DNA of 64,000 nt. It comes from Congeria kusceri. Taxonomy: Eukaryota; Mollusca; Bivalvia; Myida; Dreissenidae. The position numbers were made by a program, and so were the translations under genes. This document shows, piece by piece, positions 33,171 to 45,247 of the stretch; within the stretch, counting starts at the first letter, position 1; the number at the start of each line of letters is the position of its first letter. The stretch lies in the NCBI GenBank assembly GCA_027627225.1, contig CM051026.1:3870701-3934700 (forward strand), given 5' to 3'. The notes under the pieces were generated by a model, which saw only the letters and a list, made by a program, of their open reading frames with translations, ran no database searches and was not told the DNA's origin.

Positions 33171-33554
33171 ACTGTAAATTTCAAGGTCATTGACCCTTTG
33201 ACCAAAATTTTCAAGGGTCAAAATTCAATGGTGGAAGGGTCAAATACATACACTAATAACTTCCTGGCATGGAAGATCTTATCAGTAAATGCAAAACGGA
33301 TTAAGATAAGGTAGGCCTAATAGGTTAATAACAGACAGTGTCTTGACTGGCTTCAGTTGTAAAGGAAGTGATGAAGCAATCCAGACCTTTACCAAGGGTC
33401 AATATGACTCTTTGGGGGATTTTATCATGCATCAATTTCATGATTTCCATGAAAATCATGGGTCAAAACTCGGGAGCTCGGGTAAAACGAACACCCTGGA
33501 AGTACATGAAAACAATTAGGATACACGGCCAATTCGCGATATATTGGATGTCGC

Positions 33555-33860
33555 AAATAACTGATGGTGATATAACAGATCTGCAGTGTAATAAGACATT
33601 CAACGAAATTAGTGTTACTTTTTATATAAATTCTCTGTAACTAGACAATATTGCCCATATAAAAAGTAGCTAAATATTGGCAACCAGAGCCTTACAAGTA
33701 ATGCTATACCGTTGCAAATATACGAGTCACAGACCTAACCATTGAAAGACCATCTACGTGGTGGAAAGTTTTGCTAAAACAACACATATTACAGCTGTCA
33801 AATTTCTGTCGCTACTTTTACATGGCATGATGCTGAAATAACATAGTTTATTGCAGTTAG
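33555..33860 (+). mobile_element. Dispersed repeat with GCCCATATAAAAAGTAGC hairpin
   Basis: Contains GATATAACAGATCTGCAGTG (shared with 31,950-32,120). AATATTGCCCATATAAAAAG with its TAGCTAAATATTGGC partner follows, then CATCTACGTGGTGGAAA and GTCGCTACTTTTACATG. The second part is found in inverted form at 62,735-62,885 and partly at 60,615-60,700. Confidence 0.6.
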
Positions 33861-34080
33861 CATTATTATTCGGGCAAGTTGAAATTGTATGGCCTATGCT
33901 AGAATGGGCAAGTCCTTCAAAAAAAACTATTGTGAAGACTGTTACTATAATATAAATATATATATAAGAATAAATATAAAGTACAAATATTGAGTTGTAA
34001 AAGATGAATTTGCAGCTTATAAAGCTTCAAACATGAATTGATAATTGAGAGTGCAAATACTTTATCATATATATGTTATA

Positions 34081-34203
<123 letters not shown>

Positions 34204-34489
34204 TGTTATATATTCATCCTTTTAAAGAAATCCTGGACTACAAGCTCGAAGATCTTCAGTGGAAACCAAAATGCAGGAACAACTAGAAAACACTTGCAGA
34301 CCTCCACCAAGACGGCTCATTCCCCCTCATGGTATGCAACTAATGAGTTGCAGCATAATGTGTCAGTTTGCTGAATAATAAGGCATCCTTCAAAAAAGTC
34401 CTGGATCAGGTTGTGATTGGGATCACCATCACAATCAAATCATTGTTCATGGACACATTTCCAATCTTCCCAGGAAAGTTCATGCAAAT

Positions 34490-35900
34490 CTGTACATAAC
34501 TTTTTATGCTCCGCAAATGGGGGAGTAAATAGTTGCCACTTTGTCCGTCTGTCCGAGTTTTACTTAATTCCTATTCAGTTTGTCCGGGTGTCAAATGCAT
34601 TTCCCCACACATTTTATCCATCACTCTCTGTCCATTCGACCTTCCATATTTAGTTTCCGTACAAGGTGCCTGGAACTAAAACTCATCTTGAATAAAACTT
34701 AATATGCAGCATCCCTACCGAGAAGACATGTGCATATTGTTGTTCTGGTCTGATATTAAAATCAGATGTTTTCGTTTCCATGCAAGATGTCTGGAGTTAA
34801 TAATTCAAATTCAGTTAAACTTGACATGCAGCGACCTTGCCAAGAGTACTCGCGCATATTGTCATTTCTTTCAAGTCTGATGATTTTTAAGGGAGTTATT
34901 GCCCATTGATGATCAATAGGATTTGTTAATAGGACATTTTTGACGCACTAGTTCTCAGGAACTAATGACTCAGTTTCACTAAACCTTGAGCATCTCTATC
35001 AAGATGACATGGGCAAGCTGTCAGGTCATTCCAGTCTGATATGATTATAAACATTATATTTTAATGGGATATTTTAGTTTTCCCACAAGTACTCAAATTC
35101 GATTAAACTTTATATGCAGTATCCCTGCCAAAAGCACTTGCACATGTTGTCGGATTATTCTGGTCTGTTGATATTTCGTCGGTCATCCGTAATTCATCAA
35201 TTATGGGCATGCGGTGGCGATACAGGCTTTTCTTTTCATTGAAGCTTAACCAAACTTGCACAGTTTGTGTATTACGATAAAATCTCAGATAGGTTTGATA
35301 ATGGGTCAGATCGGACCAGGAAGACCAGAGTTATTGCCCAAATAGTTCTCATCCGATCTTTGCCAAAATTGATAAAAATCTTTATTCTAATAATATATCG
35401 GCCAGGTTTGATCACAAGCCAAAACACACTTGGTATTGTGGAGTTATGACCAAATCAATCCTGAATTATCTAAAACTGGCCTTTTTAGCCGTTTCCGTTC
35501 TTTACAACAGTTTTTATCTGACCTTCTCCAAACTTGGTGAAAATCTTTGGTGGCTTAATATCTTGTTCAGGTACAATATTCAACCAAATTGTCTCAGTAA
35601 CTGTAGAGTTATGGCCTGTGAATTATCTTAAATTAGCCTTTGTACCTGTTTCTGTCTTAGTCAAATAGTCTTCATCCCATCTTTACTAAACTTGATAAAA
35701 ATATTTAAGGTATATAATATAATTTTTTAAGTTCGACAATCTACCAAACTGCCCCAGGAAGTTATGGGCCTTGATTTATCTTAAAATGGCCTTTTTAGCA
35801 CCTTTCGCTCCCTATGTCCAACAGTTTTCATCCAATCTTTACCATAATTGATATTTTAAAGATCGCTTTTAACCTAGAGGGGGCATAATTGTTTTACAAA
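34490..35900. repeat. Diverged tandem units of an interspersed repeat
   Basis: The first half (34,670-35,185) holds about four units of 130-150 bp sharing TTAAACTTGACATGCAGC, CCAAGA..ACATGTGCATATTG and CTGGTCTGATAT. The second half (35,230-35,880) holds units of 150-170 bp sharing CCAAACTTG, GTTATGGCC and GGCCTTTTTAGC. This style of repeat is common in bivalve genomes. Open frames here are by-products. Confidence 0.65.
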
Positions 35901-35984
35901 TAGCTCTTGTTTCGTTACATATTTCAAAAGTTTAAGCCAGGAGTGAACATACATCTTTTTTGTATATGGTAGTGTGCCGGGCCC

Positions 35985-36054
35985 GGCTAGCTCAGTTGGT
36001 AGAGTGCTGGACTGTTAATCCGGGGATCGTACGTTCGAACCCCTAGCCCGGCCA
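35985..36054 (+). tRNA. tRNA-Asn(GTT)-like sequence, probably degenerate
   Basis: Box A-like TAGCTCAGTTGGTAGAG, a good anticodon arm with loop CTGTTAA (anticodon GTT) and box B-like GTTCGAACC give a tRNA-like layout. The acceptor stem pairs 6 of 7. The T stem is poor: CGTACG before TTCGAAC does not match CCCTA. It is more likely a tRNA pseudogene or a SINE head than a working tRNA. The neighbourhood is repetitive. Confidence 0.5.
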
Positions 36055-36305
36055 CATAACTTGTGTCAGGATTGGTCATGAAATTATTTTTATGGCCATT
36101 CTTTTTACCTCAGATTCAAGTAGGGCAATTGTCAGTAACTGGTATAAGTATGTGCACTTTGTACTGATAAACTGCATAGATCAGCTAAGATTGCCCAGGA
36201 AAAGTGTGAGTAAGTTAACTGACCATTGTGATATGACTGCATGCTGTTAAAAATGGCGACAAATCCATACAAACAAGTTTATCGTAATGTGTGATGTATT
36301 CTTAG

Positions 36306-36456
36306 CGTGTACCAAAGGGTGTGTTGCGCTTGGATGCTGTTCGCTGGCAAATTGGACCCAGTGCATTACCAGTTGATAATAAGACCTTTCTTTTCCAGAG
36401 AGATGCCCGAAACTCATGCTTTATCTGTCCGTGTTGGCTGGGTCAGCCTTGTGCAG
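36306..36456 (+). CDS. Candidate exon, plus-strand gene
   Basis: Acceptor TTCTTAG before CGTGTACC and donor GCAG|GTTCAG. The frame starting RVPKGVLRLDAVRWQIGP is open for 50 codons and ends one base into a codon. This phase joins to the candidate exon at 37,292. An alternative frame in the same block is also open (start near 36,307). The protein was not recognised. Confidence 0.33.
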
Positions 36457-37291
36457 GTTCAGCTTGTCAATACATACAAAATGTTGTTTCCTAGATTTCA
36501 GAACGTGTCCTAGTCTTAAGCAGCTGAGTAACTGCGATTTCCTGCCAAATAAACTGTCTCAAGTGGAACATCGGCTGTGACATCATTTTCCCCAGCTCAG
36601 AATCATTCATGCCGGACATGGCCTGTAGCTGCTGCTCAACCGGATTGGTACGGCTTGTGTTTGTTTGCCTGACCTTGCTGTACATTCAGTTTTACTTCAT
36701 GCTTGTTAATACATTTGTAGAGAACACATGTATCTGTTCAGTCCGTTGATTTTTTGTCCATTATTGTTTGGTGGTGTTTGTAATAGGAATGTGCACAGGT
36801 CTTATGTTAACTTCTTGAATGTGTAGTGTGGACTGTTGAATACACTTTATTCATACAAGAGTGCTATCAGGAAATATTTCAGTGGTAGAACTAAATGCAT
36901 TTATTATTAAATCATCATTTTCAAGCTATGTCTGCAGCCATTTGCAATTTCATGCACATACTATTTCACTTGATGCAGATAGTGACAAAGTGACAGAGAA
37001 TATCTGGTTTAAAAGGATTTAATTTGTGAATAACAAGTGATAACAAGTATTGTTTAAAAAGGCTGTGTGTACAAATATGTATCTCCATTTAAAAAGAATA
37101 ACATCAGATATTATTAAATAAAAATTATGAAGAAAAATCAATGGTAAAAAGGAATGAAGCCCTCACGAGCAAACTGGTGAAAGTTCTTTGACAATTTGAG
37201 CTATTCTGTTGTGGTTTAGTTGCACATACACTGATTTGATAAGAACTCTGGTGTTTAACTGATTTCAATTGATATTTTATTTTATTTCCAG

Positions 37292-37362
37292 CAACAGAAC
37301 ATGCTGATGCGCCCGCAAAATCCAGATCTGACTGTCCCAACAGCATGTCCATGACCTACCAG
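37292..37362 (+). CDS. Candidate exon, plus-strand gene
   Basis: Good acceptor (TTTTATTTCCAG) and donor (CCAG|GTGGGT). With one carried base from 36,456 the frame reads as TEHADAPAKSRSDCPNSM and so on to the donor without stop, leaving phase 0. Function unknown. Confidence 0.35.
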
Positions 37363-37423
37363 GTGGGTGTTGTTGCTATTGTTGCTGTTTTCACTGCTGA
37401 TGGGACTCGAAATGTTATTATTT

Positions 37424-38089
37424 TTCAAGTGACATGGATTTGACCCCTCACGACCCATAATCAGACTAAAATTAGATTTTACTAAAGCAGTTTTTTTGTT
37501 CACCTGAAAATGGCCAGTTTTAGAGAGTAATATGAATAAAAGCAGCAGCAATTGGTCATTTAAGGACAACATACAAAATGCACCATTTCGACTTGTACTA
37601 TTCTTTTCACCACAACTATTCTCAGTATTATAGCTCTGAAAAATTAACCTGAAATCGAACATTTTGAAGGAATATATTAGAAAACCATTACGATGAAAAT
37701 CTTTACATAATTTTACATACTGGAATCGTAAACAGAGTATAAATATACGAAATAATTTCAAGTGACATGGATTTGACCCCTCACGACCCATAATCAGACT
37801 AAAATTAGATTTTACTAAAGCAGTTTTTTTGTTCACCTGAAAATGGCCAGTTTTAGAGAGTAATATGAATAAAAGCAGCAGCAATTGGTCATTTAAGGAC
37901 AACATACAAAATGCACCATTTCGACTTGTACTATTCTTTTCACCACAACTATTCTCAGTATTATAGCTCTGAAAAATTAACCTGAAATCGAACATTTTGA
38001 AGGAATATATTAGAAAACCATTACGATGAAAATCTTTACATAATTTTACATACTGGAATCGTAAACAGAGTATAAATATACGAAATAAT
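37424..38089. repeat. Perfect 333-bp tandem duplication
   Basis: The block starting TTCAAGTGACATGGATTTG at 37,424 is followed by an apparently identical copy at 37,757 (both spell the same landmarks through CGTAAACAGAGTATAAATAT). The unit is a multiple of three, so a minus-strand open frame (37,282-38,148) reads twice through the same segment. That frame has no domain and is not called a gene. It is either a very recent duplication or an assembly artefact. Confidence 0.93.
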
Positions 38090-38530
38090 GCTGATAAGAA
38101 TTCACGAGTGTCAGGCCAGGTCGTCCTAGCTATATACATGGTATTCATACTACAACTACTAAAATGACTGCTGTTACTGCTTATAATCCTTATTGTTTAG
38201 CCACAAATGCTGTTACAGCTAATGATTCCAGGCTCTTTTGATGATGACTTTGGTGGAGAACTTTACTGTGAATTAACTAAAATCCACTTGTAACGATATG
38301 GCTTGTAATGATATATGCATATAACGACACTGATTCCAAGGTCCGGGAACCGATCCCTATATATTTCATTTGATATTGGTCAGTGTCCCTATAACTGCCA
38401 TGTTAAAACTGGAGAAAGTTTGATATCAATAGAAAGGCAGTGGGTTGCTTATGGCAGTATTTAGTGACATCACAAGCATTCTAAATGATCATTGAAACGT
38501 TATATACAATGTACATGTACACATGCTGCG

Positions 38531-38760
38531 AGTAGCTCATCCGTGGTATAGTGGTAAAACAGCCCAGGATTCTCAGGTTCGAGACCACGCTTCACCCTAA
38601 CTTACTAACAGAGTCTTTGACAAAAGACAATAAACTGAGGTGCAGTGTACAAGATGCTTCTCACCGGGCATTAAAAGACCCAGGGTCCCCTCTGGAATGG
38701 GGCGTCTCCTGTATCTCACATTATCCCCCATTATACAACTAACGTGTCTTCTGTAATATG
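38531..38760 (+). mobile_element. tRNA-derived SINE (second family)
   Basis: The tRNA-like start has GTGGTATAGTGGTAAAACAG and box B-like AGGTTCGAGACC. The body contains ACTGAGGTGCAGTGTACAAG, TAAAAGACCCAGGGTCCC and GGAATGGGGCGTCTCCTGTA. The same body order is seen on the minus strand at 58,110-58,325. Confidence 0.68.
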
Positions 38761-38934
38761 ATCGGTGTTGCGTCTGTATTCTGATATGTTGTTGCGCTTG
38801 GTTGCCTTATTTCGGATGTAAAGATATTCTGATATAGGGATATGAATTCTATGGTCCGCTCAATATTGTTCCAAGCGGAGTTTACTGTATAAAACAATAT
38901 TATGACTTTAAATATAATGCACTATAACTTGTAG

Positions 38935-39103
38935 CATTGAAGAGAAATTTACTGATGCTATTGCAGACAGCAGCCCTTTCACACTGAGGGACAGCAACAA
39001 CCCAGGTCCTGGCAACAAAGCATTCCTGAAAGATGCTGAAACCATGCACTGAATTTTGCGGCAAAACATGGTAGCAGCCGTGCAAGTTCCGCCTTTATTT
39101 CAG
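38935..39103 (+). CDS. Candidate exon with an internal stop, plus-strand gene
   Basis: The frame from acceptor TTGTAG (38,934) reads IEEKFTDAIADSSPFTLR onward to AETMH, then TGA (39,050-39,052). The block ends in a fair donor TTTCAG|GTAAAC. After the stop, another frame (NFAAKHGSSRASSAFIS) joins in phase to the candidate last exon at 40,122. So either the protein ends at this TGA and the rest is untranslated, or a one-base error or lesion separates the two frames. The acceptor at 38,967 is an alternative. Confidence 0.3.
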
Positions 39104-39439
39104 GTAAACTTTTTGGAAAGTTTCAATGGCCAATTATGTTGAAGTTTTGCACAATATTCTTTTTCAGTAGTATTCCATGTAACAAACCTATTTGTTGAAG
39201 TAAGTTAGAAACTTCAAAAAGATCATTTCAAACTTATTTTTTTATTAGACTTATGAAAATTATTTTTTTTAATACATAAAACATTTTGTCTTGTTGGTAA
39301 ATTGTAATCGTCTTCTTTATTTTTATGTAGTATATGCAGATTTATATAATGTTATGCATTTTTATCGACATTTTATTGCATACATATATATTTTTGTATG
39401 AACAACATTATTATTCATCGAAATAAGCAAGGAAAGCAT

Positions 39440-39530
39440 TGAAGGTTTATACCGGTATTTGAACTCCAGTCCCACAGCTCCATAGTCCACGGCTCTATCC
39501 ACTGTATCACTCTGGCTTGTGGTTTGATTG
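39440..39530 (-). other. tRNA-like sequence
   Basis: The minus strand has GTGATACAGTGGATAGAGCC (box A-like) and GGAGTTCAAATACCGG (box B-like). The anticodon arm does not fold convincingly, so this is called a tRNA relic or SINE head. Confidence 0.45.
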
Positions 39531-39675
39531 GTATTGAAAAGGGATCATACGGATAGAATGAGTGCTAAATATAGCAATCATATGACTTGGACTTGGTCAC
39601 ATGACCATAGTCCTGGTCATGTGATTTTTTTTACTGTTATGTTTATTGAAATGTTATGAACAGCTACCAGCACAA

Positions 39676-39752
39676 GCCTCAATAGCTTAGTTGGTAGAGC
39701 AGTGGTCTTGACAGGCGTGGTGTGTGGGTTCAAATACCGCTCCGACCAACGG
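39676..39752 (+). other. tRNA-like sequence
   Basis: TAGCTTAGTTGGTAGAGCAG (box A-like) and GTGGGTTCAAATACCGC (box B-like) at tRNA spacing, but a weak anticodon stem. Likely a SINE head or tRNA relic. Confidence 0.5.
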
Positions 39753-40121
39753 GAGTTTTAAACAGGGTTAGTTAAATATACACTTTTTAGTACACAATGA
39801 AAAGAAATATAAACATTTTATCATTGTCCCTACCCCCACGTTGTAATTTTTTTTGGAAATAAAAACAAACACCAGGAGTCTTCTTAATTTTTTTATTTAT
39901 ACATGTATTAGGCATTTTTTTTATATAAAAGTCATGACAAATACTTCATACAATGTTTAGGCCAAGGAATAAAAACAAGTGGTTCAGGTTTCACGACAGA
40001 CCCTACTTGCATCACCTCATCCTGAAGAATTTTTTAAGCGAAACAAATTGTTTGGTATAAAATTACCACAGATATTTTTCCTTGACCTTAACTATACTAT
40101 ATATAATATATATATTTCCAG

Positions 40122-40305
40122 AATCATTCACTGAGATGTATCGTCCCCTGAGTTGCAGCAGTTATTGATCAAACGAGCGAGCCATGGCGTGGGGCAGGAT
40201 TTCAATGTGAGATGTGATACGTTATTTAAAATTCTGTTTTCTATGGACTCGTTTAAGAGTACTTGTTTACAGCATAAAATTGCACCGTGAATATGGTCTA
40301 ATAAA
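40122..40305 (+). CDS. Candidate terminal exon with 3' UTR and poly(A) signal
   Basis: Acceptor TATATTTCCAG. With one carried base the frame reads ESFTEMYRPLSCSSY and then TGA near 40,167. AATAAA follows in TCTAATAAACCC near 40,300, a plausible cleavage signal. Coding part is about 45 bases, the rest UTR. Phase agrees with one frame of the exon ending at 39,103. Protein not recognised. Confidence 0.33.
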
Positions 40306-40379
40306 CCCATTTGTTTGAATCCCAATGTTGTCCTTTCTTTGTTGTTTTTTATATAGAAAAGGCACATGCTAAGAATTTA

Positions 40380-40955
40380 GAACCCCAGCCGAAATGTTTT
40401 GGAAGGAAAAGTATGTCACGCACGAGACTTTAGGCAATACCATAATGAGACTGGTTTTAAATTCACACCAGTGTGGAAGTCAGGCTTAATTAAGCTTTTC
40501 TAAATATTTTGAAATACATCTAAATTTTGTTATCTCGAACTCGCTTATGTCAGAGTGGAAAATATTTTTGGTTGTTTATAGCCATGACCAAAGTTTGTCA
40601 CACACTGGAAACATCTTTACAGTCATGTTTTCTTCAGTTTTAATAATCACATGTTAGTTTTCAATGAATCAATGTTCAATTTATGTATTCCGAATTGCTA
40701 TTTTATGTTCTAATTTTACACATAATTTAAACTCGATACTTATACAAATTATATACTTAGATATGTCAAACTTCAGATGCCAAAATTACATTGAATTCCT
40801 TGAAACTTCGAGATAACAACATTTAGTCGTATTATAGTACCACTGTCAAAAGAAGATAAAGATTTTGTAATGCCATCATTCACCAATTAATGCTTTTAAA
40901 TATAACTGTTTTGCTGCCTACATAACCTATAAATACAGGCAAAAGTCATGTTTTA
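40380..40955. other. AT-rich DNA, no gene seen
   Basis: No supported exon, repeat array or RNA gene. Confidence 0.45.
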
Positions 40956-40960
40956 TGGTG

Positions 40961-41193
40961 AGGCCAAAAAAAAAAATGTGTGTTTCGTGCAACCTGACCC
41001 TAACTAGCATAAACCCCCCAACCCTAAAGTTTTAGCGACGACTGTTTTCCATGAATCCATATTCGTCCAATTTTATACAATTTCCAATGTTTTTTTACTG
41101 AAATGTGTCTATTAAAAAAAACAACTTAATCCTGACCCTACGTAACTTTTTTGAAACTGCTGCCCGAAACACACAATTTATTTTGTTTGGCCT
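40961..41193. mobile_element. MITE with AGGCCAAA ends (233 bp)
   Basis: The left end AGGCCAAAAAAAAAAATGTG with GTGTTTCGTGCA matches the inverted right end, which on the minus strand reads AGGCCAAACAAAATAAATTG with GTGTTTCGGGCAGC. TGACCCTA also occurs internally on both sides. Terminal repeats are about 40 bp. A related element is at 56,668-57,029. Confidence 0.72.
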
Positions 41194-41199
41194 GAGTAA

Positions 41200-43075
41200 G
41201 TAACAAATCCCAATGGGAAAAATTAGATGATTTTTACATTAAAGCCACCAAATCTGTTTTAAATGACAATGTTGTCAACATGCTATGATTATTTAGAATA
41301 GAATATATTTACAAAAACTTTTTTTTTTACACTTGTCATAATTTAAAATAGTTTTACATGCTAAGAAAAAGAGTGTGTTATGAAAACTGCAGACATAATT
41401 ACAGCAAGTTTGACATGGTGATAAACATTGTTAACATGGTTGATGTTATATTTTCGGATTACATAAAAGTTGCTCTGTTTAATTTTTTTATGTGAACAAC
41501 AAATAATATCTAATTATTCTGTTTTTAATTTTATACTCAATGCGGATTCGGTGGCTTTAATTAAGCATCAAATTTAATGTCGAAGAACTTTCCCGATATT
41601 ATCCCTCGGTTAATAAATGACTCATGACAGAGGAATAGACACGCATAAAACTATATTCCTCCACATTTGGGAAATGATGAAATCTCACTGATGCATACAA
41701 CTCGGAATCCATAAAAGAAACTGCATATTATTGATGTCTATGGAAGTTACACAATCTGTGTCAAGTTATTCCTCTGTAATGCTTGAAAGAACATGTTGTT
41801 GTTTAAAAAATAAACTTATTACTTGTCAGTGGTGAACAAATTATCAATTGAGCATAGAAGGAAAGTTGAAAAGACGACTGATGATGCAGGAAAGGTCCCG
41901 TATTCCAATAGCTCACAATGAATGTCATGATCTTGGAGCTTAAATATATACTTAACTTTAACAAAAGCATGCATTGATAGCATAAGCTTAATACATGAAA
42001 ATATCGGTAATGCACACGTATCGTGACACAAAATAACTACTCGACCAAAAAAGAAACGTGACACTATAATTTGTTAAGTCAACCACAATGTCAAAATTTA
42101 TAATTTATTGATACATGCCTAAAAACAAATCAAAATGCACATCTGTGTTATCGAAATATTCTGTTTTAATAATAAACCATTGTTCATGCTGTATCTTGAT
42201 ACGATTCCAGAAAAGTTGATAAACTATACACTGTCTGGTTTCTTTTTTGGTCTAGTATAAATGCCCATAATAACATCGAAGAAATACATCATCAGTGGTG
42301 AGTTGCTCAAAACTAACTGAAAATTCTGCTAACAGTCGTAGGTAATTGGAGGAAATTATTCTATAAATATGACAGAAATGTTAAATTGTGAGCTTAATTT
42401 GAACAAACTGTTGTAATGAATTTTAACGAATTCTAAAAATCTTGATGCACAAGTTATTAATATAATTTTATATTTATTTAGATCTAAATTAAACAGGCTT
42501 TATGAAAGTGTAAATGAAGTTTTGAGCAACGGGGCCTACATATTTTATCATTTAACATTCATTTATAAACACATTTGCAACATGTAAATGATCTATGCCA
42601 GATGGAATAGAATAACATACTACTTGTATAACATATCAATAAAGTTACAAAATTCAATTGCAAGTTATGATACATTGCACTGTAATCAAATAGATTTGAC
42701 AATTATTTGAAGCCATTCATTAATTAAGGAGGAAATTACTTCTATAAATATGACATTAAAATTTTGAATTGTAAATTTAATTTGAACAAACTGTTATGAT
42801 TTTAATAAATTCTGAATTCTTGATGAGCATGTTGTTTTAATAATATTAATATACGTCTAACATGAATTGGCTTTATATAAGTGTATTTAAAGTTTTGAGC
42901 AACTGGATCCATATATTACTTAGCATTTTATAGATTTACTTTAATTTATACATTTCATCAAATGTGCAGCATTTAAAAATGATCTATGCCTATTTGGAAC
43001 AAAATAATTAATCATGATTCAAACGTTTAAAGAAAGTTAGCAAACAGTTCCATCTACACAATGTTTGCAGTTTTG
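41200..43075. other. AT-rich DNA with a diverged internal direct repeat
   Basis: Two segments about 0.4 kb apart resemble each other: 42,350-42,560 and 42,730-42,915 share GAGGAAATTA.T.CTATAAATATGACA, AATTTGAACAAACTGTT and AAAGTTTTGAGCAAC. This is an old duplication. No gene supported. Confidence 0.5.
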
Positions 43076-43084
43076 AAAAACAGA

Positions 43085-43632
43085 ACAAAAGTTGAAACCA
43101 TAAGGCCCGAGGTCGCTCACCCGATAATTTGGCCTGGTGACCTAGTTTTTCACCCCACATGATCCAGTTTCGAACTCGTATGAGATATCATTGGGACAAA
43201 TGTTCTCATTAAGTTTCATGATGATTGGGCTACAAATGTGGCCACTAGAGTGTTCACAAGCTTTTCTTTCAATTTGGCCTGGTGACCTAGTTTTTGATCC
43301 CATGTTATCTAGTTTGGAAGTAATCCAAAATATCATTGAAAAAATGTTTGGAGCAAGTTTCAAGAATATTGTGCAATAAATGTGACTGTTAAAGTGTTCA
43401 CAAGCTTTTTGCCATAGTGACCTAGTTTTTGACCCCACATGACCCAGTTTCGAACTTGTTTGAGATACCATTGGAACAAATGTTCTGGGCATGGAAATGT
43501 TTCATGAAGATTGGGCAATAAATGTGGTTTATCGTGTGTTCACATGGCTAATATTGACGAAAAACGACGCACAACGAACAGAAGGCGATCACAAAAGCTA
43601 ACTACGATATGTTGTGCTCAGGTGACCTAAAC
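43085..43632. repeat. Interspersed repeat with three ~145-bp internal units
   Basis: TGGCCTGGTGACCTAGTTTT or its close variant occurs at about 43,131, 43,276 and 43,418. Each copy is followed by a CCCATGAYCYAGTTTCGAAC-type segment and a GTTCACAAGC end. The outer edges are inverted: GAGGTCGCTCACC at the start and GTGCTCAGGTGACC at the end. This arrangement is abundant in bivalve genomes. The minus-strand frame at 43,142-43,492 runs through the repeat and is not a gene. Confidence 0.7.
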
Positions 43633-43639
43633 ATGAATG

Positions 43640-44925
43640 TTAAAATTATATAGAAATACACTTAAACAACTTAGAAAAAGCCATTAATACCAGCATGTAT
43701 CTCAGAAAAATGTTCGCTGAAAGCTTTGCTTTGAGCATTCTCTAACAAGGCAGAAGTTACATTAATATATTAAAGGTTTTATCAAATGGAATTACAGTCT
43801 TAAGTATAGCTGGAAGTCAACAAAAACAACAACTACAAAGATGAATGTTACAAAAATTAAGGAAGACAACATTATCACAACATTTTTGGTTCATGGTAAT
43901 TTATACACTAATGAGTGAATTATAAATACCAAAGGACAAAAATGAGCATTATCATAAATAATTGAGCTAAACGATCTGTTGTTATTAGTAAGCTTATCAC
44001 ACTGTGCCCATGTTATATATATTTATTGTACGGACACCTATAGTTTAATTAAATTGTCTACACTAATATATTTGTTATGATTTAACAAAGTTGTCATGAT
44101 TGGACTAACAAAACACATTATGGCGATACTACCCAGTATATTACACATTATCGTGATACTATATTATTTCTAGATTTTTTAGTTTTCATAATCTAAGTAT
44201 AGAATTTTAATGGACAGACTGACCGTACACCATTGTCTGCATCGTTGGCAGCAGATAAAATGTATGGTACTATATGGCATCATATAATGGATAGAACACA
44301 ATAAATAAAATTTATTAACAGACATTGTCATCATGCAAAAAGATATCATTTAATGTAAGGAAAGATTAAGGATCTTAAAAGGTACAATGTGCTGCTAAAA
44401 AGAAGCAGGTGGAAAAAACTGACAAGTTTGTTGACATTTTCTAATTATTTTTTAAATCAAGGGTTTTAAAGAGTCTAAGGCTTCTGATTAAGCTTTTTAA
44501 GCATAGTCTATTCAGTTGTAGTTGAATATTTGCAAAAATATATTGAATTTCAAGATATTCAACATTTCTGTGTTCACCAGCCCAGAGGGGCAGCAGGGGG
44601 GAACCAAAAAGGAGCAGGCTGCAACACATTTTTATTCTGTTCTAGATCTTTCCCTAATAATAAAAACATTCACGCGACACAAGCAAACATAAGAACAAAT
44701 TACAACATACAATACCTACGAATTTGAGAAGTTTTCTCAGTGACTTGATGAATGACCATTACAAATGTTTACCTAATAATTATGACTGACTGCTTACCAT
44801 TAGTTATTGAAAAGACAAAACTTGCTTGTTAAAAATAAATTACTAAACAAGTTTTGTTGTACTCTGCAATGCTTTATAATGCATTCTATAAATGCACATA
44901 GTTGCATTTGGATGTTTTAATCAAA
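43640..44925. other. AT-rich DNA, no gene seen
   Basis: A slightly GC-richer patch at 44,575-44,625 (CAGCCCAGAGGGGCAGCAGG) is the only contrast. No exon is supported. Confidence 0.45.
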
Positions 44926-44929
44926 TACA

Positions 44930-45247
44930 TTAACCAAAAGACTATAACTTGCAAAGAAATAATAATAAGCGCTTTTATATCAGTTACCAAAAGACTCTAA
45001 CTTGCAAAGAAATAATAATGAGCACTGTTATATCAGTAACCAAAAGACTATACTTGCAAAGAAATAATAATGAGCATTGTTATATCAGTAACCAAAAGAC
45101 TATACTTGCAAAGAAATAATAATGAGCACTGTTATATCAGTAACCAAAAGACCATACTTGCAAAGAAATAATAATGAGCACTTTTATATCAGTTACCAAA
45201 AGACTATTAGTTGCAAAGAAATTATAATGAGCACTTATATATCTGTT
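44930..45247. repeat. ~53-bp tandem repeat, six copies
   Basis: Unit landmarks in order: ACCAAAAGACTATACTTGC, AAAGAAATAATAATGAGCA, TTATATCAGT. Six copies with small length changes (51-55 bp). Confidence 0.92.

Noticed and set aside
37282..38148. 288-codon minus-strand frame with a duplicated half
   Set aside because: The 333-bp tandem duplication is a multiple of three, so one chance frame is doubled. No domain, and it overlaps a candidate exon on the other strand.
43142..43492. 116-codon minus-strand frame
   Set aside because: It runs through three internal units of a common interspersed repeat and repeats itself; not a gene.
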